This document shows, in pieces, positions 8,501 through 14,509 of a stretch of DNA of 14,509 bases. The stretch is taken from assembly GCA_016791085.1 (NCBI GenBank), contig JAEUNN010000234.1:1-14509 (forward strand). The letters are read 5' to 3'. The stretch is from Rhodocyclaceae bacterium. GTDB taxonomy: Bacteria; Pseudomonadota; Gammaproteobacteria; Burkholderiales; Rhodocyclaceae. How positions within the stretch are numbered: position 1 is the stretch's first letter; each line of letters starts with the position of its first letter. A program made the position numbers and the translations under genes. Below the pieces are notes generated by a model, which did no database searches, was not told the DNA's origin, and was given only the letters and a program-made list of their open reading frames with translations.

Positions 8501-10903
8501 GAGGCGGTCGAGTTCGGTGCGGTCGAGGAAACGCGACGCCAGGCACAGGCCCTGCCGCATCGTTTCGAACACTCTGATCAACAGGCGCTTGCGGACCTCG
8601 GGCGAAGCAGCTTGCAGGATGAGCGGGGCACCGGACCAGCAGTCCTTGTCTGCCACCAGATCGTCCAGATCCTGATACTCGATTTGAACGAGGCCAAGTT
8701 GCTCCAGGTTCGGGTTGTTGAAGCGCCAGCCACGTCGCAAATCGTAATAGACGCGGTAGCCGATGATGGCCCGCATGATGTCCTGCACCTGACGCCGCGC
8801 GTTGCCTTTTACGTCCGGGTCCTGCATGTATTCGGCGCGCACGCCAGGGTCGTCGCGATCGAAGCCAAGCGATTTGAACACGGCGTTGGCAATGTCGGCC
8901 TCGGTGAGGCTGCCGCCCGCCTTCTGCACGGCGGCGAGCAGTGCGGCCCGCAGCAGCAGCACCTGCAGGAAGTCATTGAAATGACCGACCTGCAGGGCGG
9001 CATCCTGGCGGTTATCCGTGAAGCCGAGTACCTTTTTCGCTTCCGGCTTTAGCTGTGCGTCCTCTTCATAGAGGTAGCGCAGCGCGGAAAGGGTGAGCAT
9101 GGTCGTCGCCGAGCTGCGGCCTTCGCCGGACAGGCCGGTCAGGCGCAGCGACTCCTTGCCGGCCGTGCTGTGCACGACGCCGCAGTGCAGGCAGAAACCG
9201 AAATTGCCCGGCACAAACCAACCCGATGTGCCGTCCGCCGCAGGGGCGCCTTCGGCATTGATGCGGACCTGATGGGGCTGGCGCTTCTTGTATATGGATT
9301 TGAGCTTGAGGTCGCCGTTCTGGCGCAGTTCGAGCCAGGACTCCGGGTAGCGGTCGAGGGCGTCTTCCCAGATGCCGGAGGTATCCGGCATGAAGTAACC
9401 GCTTTTTACGTCTTCGTCCTCGTGGCTGCGCTCCTCGATGCTGCGCGGACTGAAGGCGGGGCCGCCGGACGCACTTTCGTCCCAGACGGGAATGTATTCC
9501 TGTCCGCACTCGCGGCAGAAGTGCAGGGCATAGAGGCGACGGGACCGATCGCCCGGCACGAATTGGCTGCCTTCCAGCGTGAGGTAGCGCTTGCCTTCGG
9601 CTTCCAGCGAACCGTAGACCTTGCTGCCGCCCGAAATGAACTGATGCAATTTGAACGCGAACAGGCTGCGGCCGCCTGCTTCTGCCGGTTGGTCGGTGGT
9701 GCGGTAGGCGAGCAGCAGGAATTCGGCGAGCACTTGGCGTGCCTGGTCGACGTCGACTCCACCATCTTCGGCGAGCCGCGCCGCTGCGGCTTCGAGCGTG
9801 ATGGGGCGGGCGCGCCGCCACTTGCCTTCGTCGCGGGCGAGTCCTAAAGTCAGTTCCACCCAGATTGCCAAGGGGTGGCGGGCCAGGTCCAGAAATTGTG
9901 GGGCGGGCGGCAGGCCGGCGCGGATTGCGTCGCCCAGTTGCGGCCGTATGTGATCGACGACTGTTTGTTCCGGCGTCACGCGCCGCAGCGTTTCGGTAAT
10001 CACGTTGGCGGCGGTCAAGGGGACGCCGAACAGGCGGCCTGCCACTTCGGCAACTTTTGCGTTCTTTTCCTGCTCGCTGCCTTCCGTCGCCATGGTGGCC
10101 GAGGTGCCGATGCACTGAAGCCGGTCGGACAGCGCCTCGCGCACGCGGCGCACGAGCAGCGCCACGTCGGCGCCCTGGCGGCCCCGGTAGGTGTGCAGCT
10201 CGTCGAGGACCAGGAAGCGCAAGCCTTTGGCGTTGCGGATGACGGCCTTGTCCTTGTCGTCCTGACGGGTCATCAGGAGTTCGAGCATCATGAAATTGGT
10301 GAGCAGGATGTCCGGCGGATGGGTGGCCAGACGAGTGCGCTCATCGTCGTCTTCCTGGCCGGTGTAGCGTCCGTAGGTGACCGGTGGCCGGTCGCCGTAG
10401 TCGGCCAGGAACTTGCCCAATTCTTCAAGCTGGCTGTTGGCGAGCGCGTTCATCGGGTAGATGACGATGGCGCGGGTACGCTGCGCCGGGTCCGCCGCTT
10501 TTGCCTTGAGAATCGCGTCGACGATCGGAATGAAGTAGGCCAGCGATTTGCCGGAGCCGGTGCCGGTGGTCAGCACATAACTGTCGCCACTGGCGGCGAA
10601 ACTGATCGCTTCTTCCTGGTGCTTGAACAGGGTGAGCGTAACGCCGGCGCTAGCCGCGGTCTTTCCGTTCCTGAAAATGCGGGCGCATTCGGCGTGCAAT
10701 TCCCCTTGCGATACGAGGCGTTCTACGGTTGCGCCGGTCTTGAAGTTGGGATTGACCTGCACCAGCGGCGCCGGCCAGTATCGCCCGGAGTCGTAGGCCG
10801 CATCGACGAATGCCCGGATGTCCGGCGCGCGGATGCGCGTAAAACTGCGCGTGAATGCCGCGTAATCCGAAATGAGCTTTGCGCGAAACTCAAAAACATC
10901 CAT
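5585..10903 (-). CDS. Giant DEAD/DEAH helicase with DUF1998 region and C-terminal DUF559/Vsr-like nuclease domain
   Basis: This 1772-residue superfamily 2 helicase probably unwinds or translocates on foreign DNA. N-terminal helicase domain: Walker A TGTGSGKS (113-120), DELH (234-237) and SAT (268-270). Then comes an unusually long insert with two CxxC pairs (C463/C466 and C571/C574). The second helicase domain has TDNRQDA (629-635), GVDISSL (1012-1018) and QRSGRAGR (1035-1042). A zinc-ribbon-like segment (C1332, C1335, C1349, C1352) precedes a DUF1998-like region ending in a cysteine cluster (C1603, C1607, C1610), as in MrfA/YprA-type helicases. The final ~100 residues resemble a DUF559/Vsr-like PD-(D/E)XK fold: ADFFYADWK, then IDGPHHD, then GYYVVRF. 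The ATG at 10903 is preferred over the GTG at 10909 because a GGGG ribosome-binding site lies 7 bases before the ATG but only one base before the GTG. The stop overlaps the next start. In DISARM, helicase DrmA and DUF1998 protein DrmB are separate; here they are one chain, but this protein does not look like DrmA itself. A DruE-like (Druantia) or DpdJ-like helicase is an alternative relative. Confidence 0.93.
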   Translation of the reverse strand: MDVFEFRAKLISDYAAFTRSFTRIRAPDIRAFVDAAYDSGRYWPAPLVQVNPNFKTGATVERLVSQGELHAECARIFRNGKTAASAGVTLTLFKHQEEAISFAASGDSYVLTTGTGSGKSLAYFIPIVDAILKAKAADPAQRTRAIVIYPMNALANSQLEELGKFLADYGDRPPVTYGRYTGQEDDDERTRLATHPPDILLTNFMMLELLMTRQDDKDKAVIRNAKGLRFLVLDELHTYRGRQGADVALLVRRVREALSDRLQCIGTSATMATEGSEQEKNAKVAEVAGRLFGVPLTAANVITETLRRVTPEQTVVDHIRPQLGDAIRAGLPPAPQFLDLARHPLAIWVELTLGLARDEGKWRRARPITLEAAAARLAEDGGVDVDQARQVLAEFLLLAYRTTDQPAEAGGRSLFAFKLHQFISGGSKVYGSLEAEGKRYLTLEGSQFVPGDRSRRLYALHFCRECGQEYIPVWDESASGGPAFSPRSIEERSHEDEDVKSGYFMPDTSGIWEDALDRYPESWLELRQNGDLKLKSIYKKRQPHQVRINAEGAPAADGTSGWFVPGNFGFCLHCGVVHSTAGKESLRLTGLSGEGRSSATTMLTLSALRYLYEEDAQLKPEAKKVLGFTDNRQDAALQVGHFNDFLQVLLLRAALLAAVQKAGGSLTEADIANAVFKSLGFDRDDPGVRAEYMQDPDVKGNARRQVQDIMRAIIGYRVYYDLRRGWRFNNPNLEQLGLVQIEYQDLDDLVADKDCWSGAPLILQAASPEVRKRLLIRVFETMRQGLCLASRFLDRTELDRLKTASYANLREPWGFTEDEAPVASNWFITTAKPRDEDRRNVDYLVSGSARSKLGKDVKKAGAWREPDGSDNPHAGKIKDEHYEEIVTALLKAAKSYGLVVAEETEFGMTGYQLNGTCLLWILGAGKSRRLSDDNAHFRNLYANIAGLLANPVHRLFDFEAREHTAQVEQDDRLEREARFRFTDKDKADWLASRGKPLEWLPVLFCSPTMELGVDISSLNTVYLRNVPPTPANYAQRSGRAGRAGQPALVITYCAAQSPHDQYFFRDPVRMVHGQVNPPTLDLANRELIQSHLQAVWLAETGKKLDNSVRGLLDMNDPKAPLTDEYKQQMDADAPQRRAHARGLRILAMLADELTPQKAPWYTAHFADQVFLRAFSTFDEALKRWRDLFAATKRQMEINQKVMNNPAASERDRRDAKQRHDEAFRQQALLLQESGSANSDFYTYRYLASQGFLPGYNFPRLPLMAYIPARKGKIGRENFLSRPRFLALSEFGPYSLIYHEGSQYRVTRAMLSVGADDQVSVGARLTTDVARICPACGYGHFRNQRDADRCVSCTASLADAVAVQNLYRIENVSTRRAERITANEEERVRQGYEMRTTIQFGERDEKLQVMHALLKADGTPVLELQYGAAATVWRMNLGWRRRKEKSLLGFMINPVSGHWMGGNGEDGEPDPDIPPDKTPPQAIVPYVEDRRNVLIVRPLEELDIKTMATLQYALKRGIEAIYQLEESELMAEPLPKADLRRSILFYESAEGGAGVLTRIATEPDALAQVAAEALSIMHYRQPSTGYWDKAALTDDTDAQGQPICEAGCYKCLLSYYNQPDHLHIDRQDADNQGKALDILCQLTRARAEAGSFGRSHAEQQGELARASGSTLEQAWLEYVKAHGYRLPDSAQHSIARCSTTADFFYADWKAAIFIDGPHHDAAAQADRDQTINACLEAAGYYVVRFPKEQHAWSGIFRTHADLFGAGNDTTKNP

Positions 10904-10910
10904 GGGCACA

Positions 10911-10914
10911 CCCC
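10911..10914 (-). promoter_or_regulatory. Probable ribosome-binding site of the giant helicase gene
   Basis: GGGG is read on the minus strand with 7 bases before the ATG at 10903. It is a short, non-canonical match, but the spacing supports the ATG over the GTG six bases upstream. Confidence 0.4.
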
Positions 10915-10944
10915 AGAGGTGAATTGGGCCAACATACCGGGCGG

Positions 10945-10953
10945 ATTATTGCA
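10945..10953 (-). promoter_or_regulatory. Candidate extended -10 promoter for the helicase-SNF2-methylase operon
   Basis: The minus strand reads TGCAATAAT, a TGn extension followed by a hexamer matching TATAAT at 5 of 6 positions. It lies about 40 bases before the helicase start, which would give a leader of roughly 35 bases. The -35 position (about 10968-10973) reads GCCTCC and is not recognisable, as is common for extended -10 promoters. This is the only AT-rich -10-like site close to the gene in an otherwise GC-rich spacer. It is a prediction by eye only. Confidence 0.35.
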
Positions 10954-11067
10954 GAGGTGGGGGAAAGGGAGGCGACTGGCGGAAAAAGCTGGTGACCTTT
11001 CGCAGATTTTGTCGGGGGTCTGCGCGGGTTCGAGTTTTCGGGCCGAGCGCGTGCGAAAAAGGGCGGA

Positions 11068-11081
11068 ACCCCTGCTGGGGT
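11068..11081 (-). terminator. Weak hairpin followed by a T run, possible terminator of the upstream module
   Basis: On the minus strand ACCCC-AGCA-GGGGT forms a 5-bp stem with a 4-base loop. The run TTTTT follows after a further 7 bases, TCCGCCC (T run at 11056-11060). The stem is short and the T run is displaced, so this is a poor intrinsic terminator. It is noted because it lies between two apparent transcription units. Confidence 0.2.
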
Positions 11082-11083
11082 CG

Positions 11084-11133
11084 CGCGGACGTGGCGGGTG
11101 CCGAGGAGGGCGGCTGAGAACGGCGCGTCCGCG
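11084..11133. repeat. 8-bp inverted repeat in the spacer
   Basis: CGCGGACG at 11084-11091 is the exact reverse complement of CGTCCGCG at 11126-11133, with 34 bases between the arms. The loop contains a smaller GCCG/CGGC pairing. It could be an RNA structure or a protein-binding dyad, but eight bases in GC-rich DNA can arise by chance. Confidence 0.3.
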
Positions 11134-11244
11134 ACCAGCGCGTCTGTCCTGCCCGCAACTGTGTTGAACGGGGCGCCGGTAACCATAAACCTCGACAGCT
11201 TAAGGCAGGTCGGAAATACGATGTCGGCTTGCCCGGCCGCGCTG

Positions 11245-11925
11245 TCAGTGCCCGGCGAGCAGCCACAGCACCCCGATCAGTGCGGCGAGGTTCAGGCCGG
11301 TCAATAACAAAATGGCCTTGACACGGAAGTTGAGCAGCTTGAGCGAGCGCTCGACTTCCGAAATACGCCCATCGACCTGGACCTGTACAGTGTCTATCCT
11401 TGCATTTAAATCAGAACTTATAGATGACGCTGTCTGGCCAATCGTGGATTCGGTTGCGCTTTTGACCTCATGAAGCGAATGTTTGATTTGCAGCCATAGG
11501 TGTGGCAGCTTCCTGTCCAGTTTGGCAATCCCCTTGCCTTGGCTGGACATCAAATCCTGCAACTCCAGCTGGGCCTTTGCCGTCGCATAGTCCTTGGGCA
11601 GTGCATCGGTGATCGAAAGTTGTGCGGCACCGATCGTGTCGTCGAACGATCTTGTGACGTCCTCGTAACGCTGCTCGAATTTGTCGGAAAGTTGCTCGGC
11701 CAGGGTGTCGATCCGGCGGTGCGTCGCATAATCGAAGGGCATCTGCTTGCCGATCGAAATTTCGGCTTCCCCTATTCGGTCCGAGATTGCTTTCGTGGTA
11801 TCTTCGTGCTGCTTGATGAATAAGTCGGCGAGCAACTCCCTTAGCAGTCCTTTCAAATCACTCTTTAATTTGTTTAATTCTTCATCTGAGAAGGCTTCTT
11901 TATCGGCACACCTGGTCTTGTCCAT
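11245..11925 (-). CDS. Tail-anchored coiled-coil membrane protein with internal IGxxxxSI repeats, unknown function
   Basis: I do not recognise this 226-residue protein. It is mostly charged and helical, with a predicted single transmembrane helix at about residues 203-224 (VKAILLLTGLNLAALIGVLW), so it is probably anchored in the inner membrane by its tail with the coiled coil in the cytoplasm. An internal repeat is visible: IG-x4-SI occurs at 51-58, 98-105 and 162-169, and the first two copies also share a P-x-DYAT segment (63-68 and 110-115) and a preceding EDxT. The start chosen is the ATG at 11925, which shares one base with the stop of the GTPase gene (TAATG). A GGGGGA stretch sits 5 bases before it, whereas the in-frame ATG at 11931 directly abuts that stretch. 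The coupling implies a partner role for the GTPase-like protein, perhaps as its membrane anchor or scaffold. That role is inferred from context only. Confidence 0.85.
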   Translation of the reverse strand: MDKTRCADKEAFSDEELNKLKSDLKGLLRELLADLFIKQHEDTTKAISDRIGEAEISIGKQMPFDYATHRRIDTLAEQLSDKFEQRYEDVTRSFDDTIGAAQLSITDALPKDYATAKAQLELQDLMSSQGKGIAKLDRKLPHLWLQIKHSLHEVKSATESTIGQTASSISSDLNARIDTVQVQVDGRISEVERSLKLLNFRVKAILLLTGLNLAALIGVLWLLAGH

Positions 11926-13829
11926 TAGCATCCCCCGTCGGCAGGGCAAGAAAGCTTCTCGAAACCCTGAATTGCATGGAGCACTGCCAAGACGCGGAGA
12001 AATTTCACGGAGTGATTGGGTTCGGCACGCATCGTTTCGACTTGCGCGCGCACTTGCCTGCAAAACGCCTGACGGGCATGCGCGTGGTACTTGTCGGCGT
12101 AATTTTTTGCTTGATCCACGTAGTCGATTTCTGCTTCCAGGCGTCGCACTTTTTCTTCACAGCCCGTCTCGATGGCCTGGATTTCCCGCTCAATTGTAGC
12201 GACATCGTACTCGAGCGATACGACCCGGAACCTGGCCTCTGCGATCTCGTTCTGAATTTTCGCCGCTTCGGCGCGATCAATTTCCTCAATGTATTTGGCG
12301 GTCGCATGCGTGACCTGGGTCCACGCCTCCTTGACCGTATTGTCGGCCAACTTTTTGTATTTGTTTCTGTCGCTACCAGGAAATAGATTACGGATGAATC
12401 CTGGGTATTCATCCTTAATTTTCTTAAGGCAGTCCATGATCGCGGTCTCGTAACTTTCAATGATGTCGCGCGGGATGGATTGCAGTTCCGCCTCGGTTTG
12501 GACTTTGTTGACGGCTTCCCGGATTTTTTGCTTTGATTTGACAAGGTACGTCAATAGGGAACTCTCTTCGTCTTTATTGCGGCTCGATTTGCGGTCGTAA
12601 CAGTTGTATGCTGTGTCAAGCGTATTGGTCGCGACGGTCGAGCGGGTGGGTTGCAGCGGTGGTTTATACAGGCTATTGATGTGATCATGCAAGGTTTCAC
12701 GTTCGCATGCTAACGATGCGATATCCTGCCGCCGTTTGGTTGTCCGCTCGTGATACGCCGTCTGCACCTCCTTCATCTCCGTTTGCAACGCATGCCGCTT
12801 CTCGGCGAGTGGTTGCTTGATCTTCAAGAGAATGGAACTGCGTCTGTCCGGGTCGGCGGCAAGTTCGATGTCGCGCCGCAAGTCGCGAATCATCTGCTTG
12901 AAGCAATTTTCCGTCTTTGCACGGATGTCGGGCTGTTTTTCGGCTAATTTTGCCCAGCTGTCGCCCAGGTCGAGCGGATAAATGCGGGCGTTTTCCGGGA
13001 AGTCAAAAACGCTGGCATCGCCGGCATGCTCCTCGCGTACATGGCGTCGAAGTTGGTCCACCGACAGTGGTCCGTCGTGGCGGCGAATTCGTTGCTGTAT
13101 GGACGCACTTTGAGCGACATGGGTGAGTACAAGGCCGAATTTGTCGGAAAACGATGTCCAATAGCGCATCGCCTTGTGGCCGCTTGACTGGGCGACGGCT
13201 TCCGGATGAAAGTCGCTGAGGTCGTCAGCTCTGCCAACCAGCAATACGAGATCCATGAGCGGGAGATAGCGGGAAGCAATACGCGCAGCCCAACTTGCTT
13301 CCCGTTCGCCTAAAGCGCCCACGCCTGGGAGGTCGAGCAGGTTCATGGGCGCGGAGTCTTCTTCGAAACTGCCGCACGGGATGTGTACAATTATCGGACG
13401 AGCTTGCGCGTCGAACTTCCCCGCCTCCATACGGATGCGTAGTTCCTTCAGACATTTTTCGGTGTCATCGTCGTTCAGGCTGTCGGCAGGCGAATGTCCC
13501 ATTTCGGGTGCGTCAATATGCCAGTGATCGTCCACCGATCGCTGGTATTCGGTGGCGACGGCGGTTGCGGACCGGCCTAGGCCGCGTCCGCCTCGCAGCA
13601 CGTTTCCGACCCGCTCCATGTCGGTTTCGCGTATGCCCAGCAGCCGTAACATCACCGTGGTCTTGCCGACCTGCGTGTTGCCATAAACGGCTACGCGGCC
13701 TTCTCCCTGGCGCGTGCCGACGAGATCGCGCAAATCGTCGGGTAGTATGTCGCAGAACTTCTGCCACGACTCGCGTTGCCACTCCCTCGCTTCGGCGTGC
13801 AGTTCACGCCATACCCGGAGCGCGCTCAT
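11925..13829 (-). CDS. Dynamin-like P-loop GTPase with long coiled coils
   Basis: This 634-residue protein has an N-terminal GTPase-like domain and long helical arms. The P-loop is GNTQVGKT (50-57), a switch-I threonine is probably T89 or T93 (SATAVATEY), and G3 is DLPG (166-169). The expected G4 motif [NT]KxD is not clear: the best-placed segment is THVAQ (236-240). Coiled coils are likely at about 328-385 and 512-580, with a polar middle region between. No transmembrane helix is seen, so membrane contact may come from the adjacent proteins. GTPase head plus coiled-coil stalk resembles bacterial dynamin-like proteins, such as the Leo proteins of the Eleos defence system, but specific orthology is not claimed. 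The ATG at 13829 lies inside the 3' end of the upstream gene (26-base overlap) behind a strong AGGAGG, and the stop overlaps the next start. It could instead be an ATP-binding or IRG-like GTPase. The nucleotide-binding call is firm; dynamin is probable. Confidence 0.88.
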   Translation of the reverse strand: MSALRVWRELHAEAREWQRESWQKFCDILPDDLRDLVGTRQGEGRVAVYGNTQVGKTTVMLRLLGIRETDMERVGNVLRGGRGLGRSATAVATEYQRSVDDHWHIDAPEMGHSPADSLNDDDTEKCLKELRIRMEAGKFDAQARPIIVHIPCGSFEEDSAPMNLLDLPGVGALGEREASWAARIASRYLPLMDLVLLVGRADDLSDFHPEAVAQSSGHKAMRYWTSFSDKFGLVLTHVAQSASIQQRIRRHDGPLSVDQLRRHVREEHAGDASVFDFPENARIYPLDLGDSWAKLAEKQPDIRAKTENCFKQMIRDLRRDIELAADPDRRSSILLKIKQPLAEKRHALQTEMKEVQTAYHERTTKRRQDIASLACERETLHDHINSLYKPPLQPTRSTVATNTLDTAYNCYDRKSSRNKDEESSLLTYLVKSKQKIREAVNKVQTEAELQSIPRDIIESYETAIMDCLKKIKDEYPGFIRNLFPGSDRNKYKKLADNTVKEAWTQVTHATAKYIEEIDRAEAAKIQNEIAEARFRVVSLEYDVATIEREIQAIETGCEEKVRRLEAEIDYVDQAKNYADKYHAHARQAFCRQVRAQVETMRAEPNHSVKFLRVLAVLHAIQGFEKLSCPADGGC

Positions 13830-14509
13830 TTAGTGCCTCCTGCAGCTCATACAACGTAGACCTGGCACCTCCCAATGCGCTCGCCTGGCGATCTGTCTGG
13901 GCGAGCGCCTCGTCAAGGTGGTAACGCTTTTCCAGACAGTACCTCAGGCGCTCCCGCACGTGGTCCATGGCCTTGTCGAAACCTTCCAGGCAGTGTTCGC
14001 GGTAGCACGCCGCAAACGCGGACGCGATCTGATGCCCCAATGCATAGCGATCCTGCTCCATGCGCTTTATCTGGTTCATTACGACCGCAAGCGAAATCAC
14101 GGCGACCAGCGCGAGGCTCAAGGCCTGGGCGGGCACAGCGCCTGCGCTGCCGGTCAGTGCCCCCCAGAATGCGGGGATCGTGTCTATCTTACCGTCTGCT
14201 GCAAAGTCGAGGCCAAGCATGACGGCCAGCCCTTTCACGATAGTACTGGCCGAACCATGCAGGCTCTCGAAGTCGCTCTTGATGCTCTTTGCGAATTCGG
14301 CGAGGTCCGGCCGCGCTGCTTGTTCGTTCTGTACCCGTACGTGGCTCGAAAGCGATGCCATCCGGCCCAACTCGAGGATCAGTGCCGGCAAAATGTTGAT
14401 GGCGGTGGTCAGTTCCTTGTTGCTGCGGAGGTCCAAGTCGCCATGCCGGTCCGGTGTAAAAAGGGCCATGAGGTTTTGTTCCACCATCGGGTTGAGGCGG
14501 CGGACAATG
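13804..14509 (-). CDS. C-terminal part of a membrane protein, probably a partner of the dynamin-like GTPase (5' end outside window)
   Basis: The frame is open to the right window edge, so the visible 234 residues are only the C-terminal part; the methionine at 14487 is probably internal, since in-frame codons (IVRRLNP) continue upstream of it without a stop. The visible part has an amphipathic N-terminal region, a hydrophobic stretch followed by a clear transmembrane helix at about residues 124-145 of the fragment (around LSLALVAVISLAVVMNQI), and a charged helical C-terminal tail rich in R, E and Q. Its 3' end overlaps the GTPase gene by 26 bases. A helical membrane segment plus a helical tail would fit a second dynamin-like protein whose GTPase head is encoded upstream, as bacterial dynamins often occur in pairs. 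No GTPase motif is visible in the fragment, so this remains inference. Confidence 0.82.
   Translation of the reverse strand, partial: IVRRLNPMVEQNLMALFTPDRHGDLDLRSNKELTTAINILPALILELGRMASLSSHVRVQNEQAARPDLAEFAKSIKSDFESLHGSASTIVKGLAVMLGLDFAADGKIDTIPAFWGALTGSAGAVPAQALSLALVAVISLAVVMNQIKRMEQDRYALGHQIASAFAACYREHCLEGFDKAMDHVRERLRYCLEKRYHLDEALAQTDRQASALGGARSTLYELQEALNERAPGMA
13836..13841 (-). promoter_or_regulatory. Strong ribosome-binding site of the GTPase gene
   Basis: AGGAGG is read on the minus strand, 6 bases before the ATG at 13829, and lies inside the coding sequence of the upstream gene. It fixes the GTPase start and shows translational coupling. Confidence 0.8.

Larger units (their letters stand above)
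10904..11244. other. Intergenic spacer between the GTPase-type module and the helicase operon
   Basis: About 340 bases separate two blocks of tightly packed genes. Minus-strand open frames of about 100 codons cross it, but their composition (rich in P, R, A and S), the lack of ribosome-binding sites and their overlap with both real genes argue against coding. The spacer holds the candidate promoter, the helicase ribosome-binding site and two dyad symmetries, listed separately. The length and the promoter suggest that the left three genes can be transcribed independently of the right three. Confidence 0.6.

Noticed and set aside
6203..9052. Several plus-strand open frames of 220-340 codons
   Set aside because: All are antisense to the continuous helicase frame, whose helicase, zinc and DUF1998 motifs span this region.
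9875..11167. 430-codon open frame on the plus strand
   Set aside because: It lies antisense to the giant helicase and runs into the spacer. Its composition shows no domain, and the helicase frame carries unmistakable motifs.
10890..11266. Minus-strand open frames of about 100 codons in the spacer
   Set aside because: They overlap the starts or ends of the flanking real genes, have biased P/R/A/S composition, have no ribosome-binding site and resemble no family I know.
11926..12063. Upstream start giving a 272-residue version of the tail-anchored protein
   Set aside because: The extra 46 residues lie entirely within the GTPase coding region and look like out-of-frame translation. The ATG at 11925 has better spacing to a ribosome-binding site and overlaps the stop.
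1..14509. CRISPR arrays, tRNA/rRNA genes, insertion sequences or integrase genes
   Set aside because: No regularly spaced repeats, tRNA-like structures, transposase or recombinase motifs were seen on either strand.

Overview
The window comes from a GC-rich bacterial genome, roughly 60-65% G+C by eye, most likely a proteobacterium. That placement is an inference from composition, codon use and gene families; no rRNA or tRNA gene is present to confirm it. All six genes I can support lie on the minus strand, so the operon order runs from the right end to the left end. Both outermost genes are cut by the window edges. The many long plus-strand open frames are antisense shadows of GC-rich genes.

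Right part (about 14509 to 11245): three tightly coupled genes that look like a membrane-associated dynamin/GTPase-type module. They are the C-terminal part of a protein with a transmembrane helix (its start lies outside the window), a 634-residue P-loop GTPase-like protein with long coiled coils, and a 226-residue coiled-coil protein with an internal repeat and a C-terminal membrane anchor. The genes overlap by 26 and 1 bases, so co-translation is likely. Parts of this module are visibly more AT-rich than the rest of the window.

Middle (11244 to 10904): about 340 bases without a convincing gene. It holds a candidate extended -10 promoter reading leftward and some GC-rich dyad symmetry.

Left part (10903 to 1): three more coupled genes. 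They are a 1772-residue DEAD/DEAH helicase with Zn-binding cysteine pairs, a DUF1998-type C-terminal region and a terminal DUF559/Vsr-like nuclease domain; a 948-residue SNF2/RapA-like helicase closely resembling DrmD of class 1 DISARM; and an Eco57I/PglX-type adenine DNA methyltransferase truncated by the left edge after 907 residues. A SNF2 helicase, an adenine methylase and a DUF1998 helicase together are hallmarks of DISARM-like phage defence. Here, however, helicase and DUF1998 sit in one chain with a nuclease-like tail, instead of separate DrmA, DrmB and DrmC. My reading is a DISARM-related restriction/defence locus next to a dynamin-like membrane module, that is, a defence island. Whether the two halves form one system or are merely neighbours cannot be decided from the sequence.
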